From Dehalococcoidales bacterium (GTDB lineage Bacteria; Chloroflexota; Dehalococcoidia; Dehalococcoidales; Fen-1064), in the NCBI GenBank assembly GCA_030667735.1, contig DAOUVG010000094.1:1-6447 (forward strand): a stretch of DNA of 6,447 nucleotides, written 5' to 3'. A program made the position numbers and the translations under genes. This document shows positions 1 through 6,387 of this stretch, in pieces. The notes under the pieces were generated by a model. It saw only the letters and a list, made by a program, of their open reading frames with translations. It had not been told where the DNA came from and did not search any database. Each line of letters begins with the position of its first letter. The stretch's first letter is position 1.

Positions 1-622
1 CTTTCCCGGTGATGCTCTGGGCGTGGCGCAGGATATTGACAATGCCCCGGTGTGCGCAACCCAGGATAACAACAAGTCCGAGGTCTGTATCAATCACCAG
101 GGACAGGTCATCGGCCAGCGGGTCCGGCTTCAGTTTACCGCCCTCTCTAGCCCACAGGTTACTATCGATTTCTTCGTAGCCGGTGACCAACGGGACCTCC
201 CCGGTGGTCATGATGCGATCCGTGATGTGGACCGGCTCTCTGGACAGGTTGAACCGGGCACCCAGGCCCTCCAGTTCCTCACGGGAAAAGGGTATACCGA
301 TGTCCCTTACTGTTTCCTGATTACGTCCGGCGCATTTCTCCGCGAAGATATCAGGATGAGCAACTATCTCAACCTCTCCCGTCTCAGCCATCACCTCAAC
401 CAGCCCCCCGGTGTGGTCGGCGTGACCATGACTGAGCACTATCCGGTCAACTCCTGACAGGTCCACACCAAGCACCCGGGCATTGTACGTCGCAGAGAAG
501 CTCAGGCCGGCGTCCATCAAGACTCTCGTCCCTTCGGTTTCGACCAGAATACTCAGCCCCCACTCGCCGATACACCCGTAGTTGGCCGTGTTTTCACTCA
601 GTGTAGTAATATCGATTTTCAT
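1..622 (-). CDS. MBL-fold metallo-hydrolase, COG1237-like (partial, C-terminus beyond window)
   Basis: The first 207 residues of a metallo-beta-lactamase fold hydrolase are visible; the frame is still open at the left edge. The metal-binding motif S-H-G-H-A-D-H-T-G-G is at residues 64-73 (H65, H67, D69, H70), preceded by a beta strand and DAGL (37-40). A second metal motif, G-C-A-H-R-G-I-V-N, is at 188-196 (H191). This GC(S/A)H.GIVN form is typical of the COG1237 group, which includes proteins annotated as 7,8-dihydropterin-6-yl-methyl-4-(beta-D-ribofuranosyl)aminobenzene 5'-phosphate synthase. That name is often over-transferred to bacteria, so the substrate is unknown. Family members are usually about 250-290 residues, so roughly 50-80 are missing. 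No signal peptide or membrane segment is seen, so it should be cytoplasmic. The ATG overlaps the TGA of the upstream synthetase gene (ATGA, 619-622), which implies co-transcription and translational coupling. The fold call is firm; the function is not. Confidence 0.9.
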   Translation of the reverse strand, partial: MKIDITTLSENTANYGCIGEWGLSILVETEGTRVLMDAGLSFSATYNARVLGVDLSGVDRIVLSHGHADHTGGLVEVMAETGEVEIVAHPDIFAEKCAGRNQETVRDIGIPFSREELEGLGARFNLSREPVHITDRIMTTGEVPLVTGYEEIDSNLWAREGGKLKPDPLADDLSLVIDTDLGLVVILGCAHRGIVNILRHAQSITGK

Positions 623-2064
623 CCTGTCACTCCTTTCCGCAGTTGGTCCTTGCGAGCATGATAGTTGATAAGACGGCTCACTGCCCTGGCAGCGGCATCA
701 ATCGTGGGGAATACCGGTATCCCCGCTTCAAGCAGTTTCTGCCTGGCCTCAAGCACGGCAGCGACAGCCTCTACCTGTTCACCGGGGTAAAGGACAGCCA
801 CTAACGGCTTTTTCAGTGTCCTGGCGGTATCGGCCAGAACCTCTACAGCCTTCACCAGGTTCTCTTTCATCAGGGACTGGTGACCACCGTAGATGTCCAC
901 CGCTATGTGGGTCATGGTGAAATCAATCTCCGGGTCGCCGTCCACAATACTCAGCCCCTTCGCGTAAAATTCGGCCACTCCGTCAAAACTCTGCGTGGTC
1001 TCCACCGGATTCCTGACACCGGCACCGGCTTCAGGAATAATCTTTGCCAGCTCCTTCCTTGTCCCTGAACGGAAAGGTGGTACCTTGAGACCGGCATTCT
1101 CACAGGTATCGGTAGCGATAACGCCAATGCCACCACCTCTCCCCACAATGCCGACCCGCCGACCATCGGGACACCGCATGTACCGCAGGGCTAGTATCAC
1201 ATCCGCAATCCCTTCAAGTGTATCTACCTGTATAGCCCCGGTCTGCCTGAAGAAGGCCTCCCAGGTCGACTTCGACCCCGCGAGAGCAGAGGTATGCGAG
1301 GCGGCCGCTCCGGCTCCACTCTCGGTCAATCCTGCCTTCAGGATGATGACCGGCTTTGTCGCCAGGCATTCTCTCACTGCTTCCATGAACCTGCGTCCGT
1401 CCCGGACACCTTCGATATAGCAGGTAACAATCGCCGTTTCTGCGTCACCTGCCAGGTATTCCAGAAAATCCGGAGCATCCAGGTCTACGGCGTTACCATA
1501 GCTGACCACCTTGCTGAAGTGAATCCCCCTGCTGTTAGCCAGCTGGACGAAACGGGTACTCCCGGCGCCTGTCTGGGAGACGAAAGCAACATCGCCCGGC
1601 TCCCTGGAGAAGAGTGGATTGAAGGTCAGACCTGCAGCGGGGTTGTAGATACCCATGCAATTCGGGCCGATGATGCGTACGCCACCGGCCCTGGCAATGG
1701 CGATAACGTGCTCCTGCAAGGCTTTCGCCTCTTCCTTACCCGTCTCGCTGAAACCGGCCGTAAAGATATGGGCTACCTTAACATGCCTGGCCGCACAGTC
1801 CTCCATTATCCGGGGGGCCAATCGTGCCGGAATGTTGAATATGGCGTAGTCGACCTCACCGGGGATGTCCCTTACCGTGGGATAGGCCTTCAGTCCTGCT
1901 ATTTCCGTCGCCCGGGGATTCACCGGATAAATACGACCGCCGTAGCCGAAGCTTAGCAGCCTTTCTACCCAGCCCATTGCCGATTGACTGGTTGAAGCAC
2001 CAACAACGGCAATGGACCCGGGATGGAAGATATCATTCAGTGGGTGAAGCACCGCTGAAGACAA
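619..2064 (-). CDS. ADP-forming acyl-CoA synthetase, alpha subunit (CoA-binding and succinyl-CoA-ligase-like domains)
   Basis: This resembles the alpha subunit of NDP-forming acetyl/acyl-CoA synthetase (acyl-CoA + ADP + Pi <-> acid + CoA + ATP). Numbering is from the TTG start (481 aa). The Rossmann CoA-binding domain spans about 10-135, with FHPGSIAVVGAS (13-24), YPVNP (46-50) and IGPNCMGI (132-139). The ligase-like domain spans about 150-295, with SQTGAG (163-168) and the phosphohistidine motif SHTSALAG (256-263, His257). A third flavodoxin-like domain covers about 300-475, with GRGGGIGV (308-315). There is no ATP-grasp domain, so a separate beta subunit is expected, and none lies in this window. 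Start choice: the frame stays open to a GTG at 2232, but a TTGACA/TAGAGT promoter lies inside that extension. TTG 2064 has AAAGGAG 9 bases upstream and gives the usual family N-terminus. ATG 2094 (491 aa) is the alternative. Acid specificity cannot be read from the sequence. Confidence 0.93.
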   Translation of the reverse strand: MSSAVLHPLNDIFHPGSIAVVGASTSQSAMGWVERLLSFGYGGRIYPVNPRATEIAGLKAYPTVRDIPGEVDYAIFNIPARLAPRIMEDCAARHVKVAHIFTAGFSETGKEEAKALQEHVIAIARAGGVRIIGPNCMGIYNPAAGLTFNPLFSREPGDVAFVSQTGAGSTRFVQLANSRGIHFSKVVSYGNAVDLDAPDFLEYLAGDAETAIVTCYIEGVRDGRRFMEAVRECLATKPVIILKAGLTESGAGAAASHTSALAGSKSTWEAFFRQTGAIQVDTLEGIADVILALRYMRCPDGRRVGIVGRGGGIGVIATDTCENAGLKVPPFRSGTRKELAKIIPEAGAGVRNPVETTQSFDGVAEFYAKGLSIVDGDPEIDFTMTHIAVDIYGGHQSLMKENLVKAVEVLADTARTLKKPLVAVLYPGEQVEAVAAVLEARQKLLEAGIPVFPTIDAAARAVSRLINYHARKDQLRKGVTG

Positions 2065-2073
2065 CGGCCGTAT

Positions 2074-2080
2074 CTCCTTT
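2074..2080 (-). promoter_or_regulatory. Shine-Dalgarno site deciding the synthetase start
   Basis: The minus strand reads AAAGGAG, then 9 bases, then TTG at 2064. It is the only strong ribosome binding site near the expected N-terminus. The upstream ATG at 2094 has only an AGG directly abutting it, and the GTG at 2232 lies upstream of the predicted promoter. Confidence 0.55.
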
Positions 2081-2140
2081 ACCGCAGTAACCATCCTGCA
2101 CAGGGTATCCACCACATTTACCACCACGCAGCCAATGCTC

Positions 2141-2169
2141 ACTCTAGTCTGTTGGCTTATCCTTGTCAA
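2141..2169 (-). promoter_or_regulatory. sigma70-type promoter for the synthetase-MBL unit
   Basis: On the minus strand the -35 is a perfect TTGACA (2169 down to 2164), the spacer is 17 bases, and the -10 is TAGAGT (2146 down to 2141; 4 of 6 consensus). Transcription would begin near 2134, leaving a leader of about 70 bases before the TTG start, or about 40 before the ATG at 2094. It is the best sigma70 match I found upstream of this gene. Confidence 0.6.
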
Positions 2170-2300
2170 GAAAATGTTGTGCGGTGTCCGGTACATTGGT
2201 GACACCACAGTACAGTCGATGCCGGTTGCCACCGGAGAGTGCCTTTGGGCTTAGCTATGGTACAGGCCGCCTTCCTACACAAGAAAGAAATTCCCCCTCC

Positions 2301-2319
2301 CTGCTCTGAACAAGAGCAG
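2301..2319. promoter_or_regulatory. Perfect 7-bp dyad, candidate operator
   Basis: CTGCTCT (2301-2307) and AGAGCAG (2313-2319) form an exact inverted repeat around the 5-base spacer GAACA. It lies in the divergent intergenic region, about 20 bases upstream of the extended -10 of the phosphoesterase gene, so it overlaps where a -35 would be. A protein-binding site is the simplest reading. A terminator is unlikely: no gene ends here and no T-tract follows on either strand. Confidence 0.35.
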
Positions 2320-2338
2320 ACTGTCAGGCCGGCTGGTG

Positions 2339-2347
2339 TGCTATGAT
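2339..2347 (+). promoter_or_regulatory. Extended -10 promoter for the metallophosphoesterase
   Basis: TGCTATGAT is an extended -10 (TGn followed by TATGAT, 5 of 6 consensus). No good -35 lies at 16-18 bases, which is tolerated in extended -10 promoters or when an activator is used. Transcription would begin near 2354, giving a leader of about 45 bases to TTG 2399. This start would exclude the upstream in-frame GTG at 2336. Confidence 0.45.
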
Positions 2348-2398
2348 AACCTTGGGCAATACCCCGTTACATTTTCATCTGTGAGGTGGCTGGCAGAG

Positions 2399-2890
2399 TT
2401 GGCGCGAATACTGGTGATATCGGATACCCACTTTCGCGCGCCAGGGGTACTGTCCCCGAGGCTCCTGCGGCTGATAGCAGGGTCGGATTGCGTGGTCCAC
2501 TGTGGCGATTTTGTCAGCACAACGGTAGTCGATGAGCTGCGGCGACTGTCCCGCCATTTCGTGGGTGTCTACGGTAACGCCGACCCCGATAACGTCAGGC
2601 GCATGCTGCCGGCGGAGACCACGTTCTTGTCCGGGGGTAAAGAGATAGCCGTGATACATCCCTACTGGGGTGGTGACGAGTACGGGTTGGAGGACGAACT
2701 CACTGCCCGCTATCCCCGGGCCGATGTTATCCTGTTCGGCCATACCCACGTGCCTTGCAACCTGACAATGAATGGCACGCTGCTCATCAACCCGGGTCAG
2801 GCGTATGCTTCCTTCATGGTACCGGCATCGGTCGGCATCCTGACCATCAACGAGGATGGGATTAGCGCCGAGATTATGAACGTGGACTGA
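2399..2890 (+). CDS. YfcE/MJ0936-family metallophosphoesterase
   Basis: This is a small calcineurin-like phosphoesterase of 163 residues, the normal size for the YfcE/MJ0936 group, which acts on phosphodiesters using two metal ions. The motifs are in order: D9-T-H11, G36-D37, G-N60-A-D62, H87 and G114-H115-T-H117. Together these give the usual dinuclear ligand set. Two small departures are visible: the GNCD motif common in the group is GNAD, and the strand ending at H87 reads IHPYWGG rather than the usual HG form. The natural substrate is not readable. The frame is open back to a GTG at 2336, but family proteins start M-x-x-I-L-V-I-S-D-T-H. That fits TTG 2399 (MARILVISDTH), with GAGG 12 bases upstream, a somewhat long spacing. 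The gene is monocistronic, divergent from the synthetase, and convergent with the next gene across 18 bases. Confidence 0.92.
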   Translation: MARILVISDTHFRAPGVLSPRLLRLIAGSDCVVHCGDFVSTTVVDELRRLSRHFVGVYGNADPDNVRRMLPAETTFLSGGKEIAVIHPYWGGDEYGLEDELTARYPRADVILFGHTHVPCNLTMNGTLLINPGQAYASFMVPASVGILTINEDGISAEIMNVD

Positions 2891-2908
2891 TATAGAACAC
2901 GGCAAATG

Positions 2909-4186
2909 CTACGCAATATGCCTCAGTTCCGCCAGTGTGGACTCTGCTAGCTGACGCATCTCGCCGGAGGATGCTTCATCGTCTCTCAACCTGGCCATAG
3001 TATCCCTGAGTCGTTTTCTTCTCTGTTTCCTATCCTGTTCCACCAGTGGACCGCCACCGTTCTGCTCACTGTATATCCGGACCAGAAGCCCGGTTATCTC
3101 TTCCGGTGTGTACCCCAGGTCTCTCCACACCGACAGTTCACTGGAAAAATTGGCATACCCCTGCTCCCTAATAGCGGATATCTTCGGAGCCAGTTCGTCC
3201 GACTTCAGGACAGCTGTGCTGGCATTCATAGAGTAACCGAATCTTACCAGTAGGTCACGGTCAGCCAGCAGGCTGCCGGGGATGAGCCTGCTACCCAGGA
3301 ATTCCTCGCCGTGGCCGGGTTCCACCCGCACCAGGGAGAACCCTCGTTTGAGTGCTTCCTTTGCCTGTGAGTCCTGCACCCGAGGGTCCCTGCGGAACAT
3401 ATTCCTACCCGACAACATGCCCCTTACCTGGCGAAGGCCGTACCTCACCTGCCGGGAGATGTCCCTCACTCCCCGGTAGAACATCGGTCCTTTCATCAAC
3501 CATAGGTCGCCGGGGAATACAATATCATCCGTCGGCCGATATCCATCCTGCGTTTTCTCCTGTCTGTGCGAGTTACCCCGCGGTGAATACAGGACGACTA
3601 CCTGGTCAGGACTGTGCATCTGCTCAGCATCGGGACAGGCCAGAATTTGCAGCCTGCCCACTTCTCCCAATGCCATCGGTTCAACCAGGCTTGGAAAATC
3701 GACCCCGCCGATGTTCACCGGACCGGGGCCAGTGGACGGGGCAAGGTACTCGATGTTACATTCCCTGAGCCGGGACGGATTGAAACCACCCAGCCAGCGC
3801 CTCTCCTCGTGGCCGATAGTGCCTTCAACGAAATGCCTGAAGTTGGCGTGTGCCATGATTTTGGCCCCGGAGTCCCTGGCCAGCAGGTAGGCCAGCCCAC
3901 AGTGGTCAGGGTGACGGTGGGTGATGATTATTCTCTCGATACCGGCGGGCTCAATACCGTTCTCGACAAGCATGGGCAGCATCCTGTCCTGGTACCGCGA
4001 GTCGCCGGCATCCACAAAGGTGTGCTTCCTGGCTCCATCCTTTGTATAACTCAATACGAAAATATTCGCGCCGTAGCGAAAGAGAAAACCTGTCAGGTCG
4101 GTATCGCCATCACTCAACCGCTCCTTCGTAATTGCATAGGGTTCCCCACCCGTCCGCCTGGTAAATGTGTGACTGTTTCCGCTCAT
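2909..4186 (-). CDS. Large MBL-fold metallo-hydrolase with helical C-terminal extension
   Basis: This 425-residue protein has an N-terminal metallo-beta-lactamase domain. The metal ligands visible are T-H90-R-H92-P-D94-H95, H191 in MHSPDQVVVLY, D227 in FPGDLW, and H292 in EPGHGEEF. It is therefore probably an active dinuclear hydrolase. About 60 mostly basic residues (roughly 230-288) are inserted between D227 and H292. The last 115 or so residues form a charged, probably helical region ending in a K/R-rich stretch (387-399). Its GYTPEEI segment (358-364) resembles a small helical domain. There is no signal peptide or membrane segment. The substrate is unknown; the HSPDQVVLY and FPGD motifs place it with generic MBL hydrolases rather than with confirmed beta-lactamases. 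ATG 4186 is supported by GGAAAGAG about 6 bases upstream. It is not close to the shorter MBL gene at the left edge, so the two are not a recent duplication. Confidence 0.9.
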   Translation of the reverse strand: MSGNSHTFTRRTGGEPYAITKERLSDGDTDLTGFLFRYGANIFVLSYTKDGARKHTFVDAGDSRYQDRMLPMLVENGIEPAGIERIIITHRHPDHCGLAYLLARDSGAKIMAHANFRHFVEGTIGHEERRWLGGFNPSRLRECNIEYLAPSTGPGPVNIGGVDFPSLVEPMALGEVGRLQILACPDAEQMHSPDQVVVLYSPRGNSHRQEKTQDGYRPTDDIVFPGDLWLMKGPMFYRGVRDISRQVRYGLRQVRGMLSGRNMFRRDPRVQDSQAKEALKRGFSLVRVEPGHGEEFLGSRLIPGSLLADRDLLVRFGYSMNASTAVLKSDELAPKISAIREQGYANFSSELSVWRDLGYTPEEITGLLVRIYSEQNGGGPLVEQDRKQRRKRLRDTMARLRDDEASSGEMRQLAESTLAELRHIA

Positions 4187-4264
4187 CTCTATCTCTTTCC
4201 AATCTGTATATGGGCCGGGTCTTAGAGCCCATTCTTTGCCATCTGTTGATATCGCTATAATTAC

Positions 4265-4294
4265 ACTTTAGGTAGTTGCGGTCACCGCTGTCAA
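4265..4294 (-). promoter_or_regulatory. sigma70-type promoter for the large MBL gene
   Basis: On the minus strand the -35 is a perfect TTGACA (4294 down to 4289), the spacer is 18 bases, and the -10 is TAAAGT (4270 down to 4265; 4 of 6). Transcription would begin near 4258, with a leader of about 70 bases to ATG 4186. Confidence 0.6.
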
Positions 4295-4307
4295 GAGAAC
4301 CGGTCTC
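4278..4307. promoter_or_regulatory. Two palindromes flanking the -35, candidate operators
   Basis: GCGGTCACCGC (4278-4288) is an 11-bp odd palindrome lying wholly in the -35/-10 spacer. GAGAACCGGTCTC (4295-4307) is a 13-bp palindrome with 5 of 6 pairs intact, directly abutting the other side of the -35. A repressor bound at either site would cover the promoter. The two half-sites differ, so one protein or two cannot be decided. Confidence 0.4.
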
Positions 4308-4455
4308 AACCACCATGTGAATTCCGGTGAGTGATGCAGATAGACAGGACAGGATGAAGAACACCCGTGTAAGTCGGCACACTATCCGTTCGATGTTGCA
4401 TATAACCGGACCAGTACTCAGTTACAGAAATACCAGGTAGAATATTCCGCTGGGT

Positions 4456-4510
4456 AAGACCCTTCGTTACACTCAGGGTGACACGCCATTGACATGTCCT
4501 TCTGAGCGTA
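4456..4510. repeat. Decayed palindromic intergenic repeat
   Basis: Imperfect arms at 4468-4483 and 4495-4510 (12 of 16 positions pair) enclose an 11-base loop. The left flank plus arm, reading AGACCCTTCG then CTCAGGGTGACA, matches from memory a palindromic intergenic repeat type seen in many bacterial genomes (CTTCG..CTCAG..TGACA and its complement). It lies 6 bases after the esterase stop. On the minus strand no T-tract follows, so it is not a standard intrinsic terminator, though the hairpin could stabilise the 3' end. Confidence 0.4.
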
Positions 4511-4516
4511 CCCGGT

Positions 4517-6067
4517 TCACCCCCACCTGAATACGCTGTCCGGAGCGGAATCCCAGATAAGGCGCTCCTCCTCAAGAGGGGCTTCTTCGACCCCGCACTT
4601 CTTCCCGAGTATCATCGTTTCCCGGCGGTCACCGTAGACCGGCCACTTCCCCAGGCCCTGGCAACTGGGGTCGCCGGTGCGGGCAAAGGCCAGCCAGGCA
4701 TCCTGCATATTTCTCGACAACTCATCAGCCGCCGGTCCGGAGCCGAAGAACTCGGTCCCGTGAGCACCCCAGAGAAAACCGAGGTCCATTGCGTGGCAGG
4801 CACCAAACATGCCGTCCCCGAATGGTGATTTCCAGTTGAGAAGGTAACAGTACCCCGGATTGCCGCGACTCACCTGCGCTTCCAGTATCCGGGTTGTAGG
4901 AATCCAGAACATCCTTGCTGTCATCACGGCCAGGAATATTTCGGTGGGAGTAGTGGGCACACCACGCCCGGTGAGCACACGCTGGTAGGCTTCCACGGTG
5001 TCCTTCATGTCCCAGGAAGGCATCATCTTCCGGAAACGACCGAACATGTGGCCCTCAACGAGGTCCATTATTGCCGGGTCAAATACCTGCCACAGCCGCC
5101 ATTCATCCGATAACGTTCCCGCCATGACCGGAATCCCATCAGCCGAACCTGCCTTGATACTGTCAATCGGCATCTCGGAGAATATCCGGCCATCTATCAC
5201 GGGCAGGGGACCCCGGATGCCCCTGGGAACCGTGAGCGTTTTCATGTAGGTCCTGAGTACCTGCTCCATGGTCAACGCCTGCATTGCATCAACGTCACTT
5301 CCGTCGATACCAAGCAGGCCAAGGAAATACTCGGCATACTGGCTGGCTTCGTCCTGCTGGTTCAGGAAGTGAGCCGAGCCGCTCTGGGAAATGGCCTTGT
5401 GAAAGAGACCTTTCGCTGCCGGCATTCCAAGCAATGCGCTGACACTTCCTCCACCGGCCGACTCTCCGAAAATGGTCACGTTGTCGGGGTCACCACCGAA
5501 GGCACTGATGTTATCGCGCGTCCATTTCAGAGCGGCCAACTGGTCAAGCATCCCCTCGTTACCCGACGACGGTATCCTGCCGCCGGTGACCTCATTCAGC
5601 CTCAGGAAGCCGAAGACATTGAGACGGTAGTTAATGGTAACCACCACCACGTCGTCACGACCGGCAAATACGCCGCCGTTGTACATCGGTGACGACCCGC
5701 TACCGCCGGTGAAACCGCCCCCATGAATCCAGAACATCACCGGCCGTCGGGCGTTATCAAAGCCGGGAGTCCAGACATTGAGATAGAGACAGTCCTCATT
5801 TGCGGCCGGTTGCATGCCCAGGCTGATGTCAACATTGAACCCGGTCTGGAGGGGGTTTTGCGGGTCTGGTGGAGCGATTATTTGTGGAGCGGCAGGGCCA
5901 AAGGCCCTGGTCTCTTTCACGCCGGACCACGGCTGCGGCGGCTCCGGAGGAAGCCAGCGTCGCTCGCCCACAGGAGGGGCAGCGAATGGTATTCCCAGGA
6001 AAACGTTGAGTCCGTCCTTCTGAAAGCCTTCTACCTTGCCGGCAGTTGTAGTAACCACAGGATTCAT
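4517..6067 (-). CDS. Type-B carboxylesterase/lipase (COesterase family)
   Basis: This is a full-length, 516-residue alpha/beta-hydrolase of the carboxylesterase type-B family (PnbA-like), which hydrolyses carboxylic esters. Family motifs in order are FLGIPFAAPPVG (23-34), EDCLYLNVWTP (91-101), the oxyanion-hole HGGGF (115-119), the nucleophile elbow GESAGGG (201-207, Ser203), the acid in GTLSDE (317-322, probably Glu322), and the catalytic His in GACHAMDLGFLWG (422-434, His425). The C-terminal WLAFARTGDP (458-467) is also typical. The triad looks complete. The segment after the acid reads SDEWRLW instead of the usual SDEGxxF, which places a bulky Trp near the site. No signal peptide is seen, so it is probably cytoplasmic, unlike many secreted relatives. 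ATG 6067 has GGGAG 6 bases upstream. The gene is alone in its unit, with its own promoter. The natural substrate is unknown; esters of aromatic or short-chain acids are common in the family. Confidence 0.95.
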   Translation of the reverse strand: MNPVVTTTAGKVEGFQKDGLNVFLGIPFAAPPVGERRWLPPEPPQPWSGVKETRAFGPAAPQIIAPPDPQNPLQTGFNVDISLGMQPAANEDCLYLNVWTPGFDNARRPVMFWIHGGGFTGGSGSSPMYNGGVFAGRDDVVVVTINYRLNVFGFLRLNEVTGGRIPSSGNEGMLDQLAALKWTRDNISAFGGDPDNVTIFGESAGGGSVSALLGMPAAKGLFHKAISQSGSAHFLNQQDEASQYAEYFLGLLGIDGSDVDAMQALTMEQVLRTYMKTLTVPRGIRGPLPVIDGRIFSEMPIDSIKAGSADGIPVMAGTLSDEWRLWQVFDPAIMDLVEGHMFGRFRKMMPSWDMKDTVEAYQRVLTGRGVPTTPTEIFLAVMTARMFWIPTTRILEAQVSRGNPGYCYLLNWKSPFGDGMFGACHAMDLGFLWGAHGTEFFGSGPAADELSRNMQDAWLAFARTGDPSCQGLGKWPVYGDRRETMILGKKCGVEEAPLEEERLIWDSAPDSVFRWG

Positions 6068-6130
6068 CTGGTTCTCCCTTCTCCTGTGAAACGTAGTCGA
6101 CGTACAGGAGGCTGCAGTTGATTCTATCCA

Positions 6131-6159
6131 ATAGTAGCGCCAACAGCGAGCAGCGTCAA
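6131..6159 (-). promoter_or_regulatory. sigma70-type promoter for the carboxylesterase
   Basis: On the minus strand the -35 is TTGACG (6159 down to 6154; 5 of 6), the spacer is 17 bases, and the -10 is TACTAT (6136 down to 6131; 4 of 6). Transcription would begin near 6124, with a leader of about 57 bases to ATG 6067. TGACG occurs twice in tandem across the -35 (6154-6164), which could be a regulator site. Confidence 0.5.
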
Positions 6160-6261
6160 CGTCACGTACTCGTCCGGTGGATTAGTGACAGACAGGATCA
6201 ATGGCGACAGACCAGATAATATGAAATAAAGAGAAACACATCGAGGCTAACCGAGCGTGAT

Positions 6262-6276
6262 TCGTTATCTCGTTAT
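6262..6276. repeat. Tandem 7-bp direct repeat TCGTTAT
   Basis: TCGTTAT occurs at 6262-6268 and again at 6270-6276, separated by one base (8-base period). It lies about 105 bases upstream of the esterase -35 and beside an isolated TTGACA on the minus strand (6284-6289) that has no matching -10. It may be a binding site or chance. Confidence 0.25.
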
Positions 6277-6290
6277 GTCTAGTTGTCAAC

Positions 6291-6331
6291 GGGGACCCCG
6301 GTGCCCTGTGGTCTGCGACACAAGGGTCCCC
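6291..6331. repeat. Long dyad with 8-bp perfect arms and competing inner stem
   Basis: GGGGACCC (6291-6298) and GGGTCCCC (6324-6331) pair perfectly. Inside, CCCTGTG (6304-6310) can pair with CACAAGGG (6319-6326) with one bulge, which competes with the outer arm. No T-tract follows on either strand, so a standard terminator is not supported. Confidence 0.4.
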
Positions 6332-6387
6332 TACTGTGTCATTCTAGCAAGCCTATGAAAAACCCTTTCGACCAAACCCAGTGCGAG

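Larger units (their letters stand above)
4187..4516. other. 330-base intergenic region
   Basis: This holds the promoter and dyads for the large MBL gene at its left end, and a palindromic repeat at its right end near the esterase stop. Between about 4308 and 4455 I see no convincing gene, RNA or signal. The open frames that cross it have no SD site and overlap the promoter. Confidence 0.6.

Noticed and set aside
23..457. Plus-strand open frame of 144 codons
   Set aside because: It is antisense to a clear MBL-fold protein with intact H-x-H-x-D-H and GCAH motifs, and has no domain resemblance of its own.
1294..1956. Plus-strand open frame of 220 codons
   Set aside because: It lies wholly antisense to the conserved core of the synthetase alpha subunit; a shadow of GC-rich coding.
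2375..2905. Minus-strand open frame of 176 codons
   Set aside because: It is antisense to the metallophosphoesterase, whose motifs are complete.
2891..2908. Shared bidirectional terminator between the convergent genes
   Set aside because: The 18 bases contain no inverted repeat or T-tract.
3614..4225. Plus-strand open frame of 203 codons
   Set aside because: It is antisense to the N-terminal MBL domain and has no recognisable motif.
4110..4382. Minus-strand frame whose first 20 codons look like a signal peptide
   Set aside because: It starts at a GTG without an SD site, runs through the TTGACA/TAAAGT promoter, and overlaps the start of the large MBL gene in another frame.
6261..6289. Second esterase promoter at TTGACA 6284-6289 (minus strand)
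   Set aside because: No acceptable -10 hexamer lies at 16-18 bases; the best candidates match only 2 of 6.
6275..6358. Plus-strand 27-codon Cys-containing frame
   Set aside because: No SD site, and its sequence is dictated by the 6291-6331 dyad.
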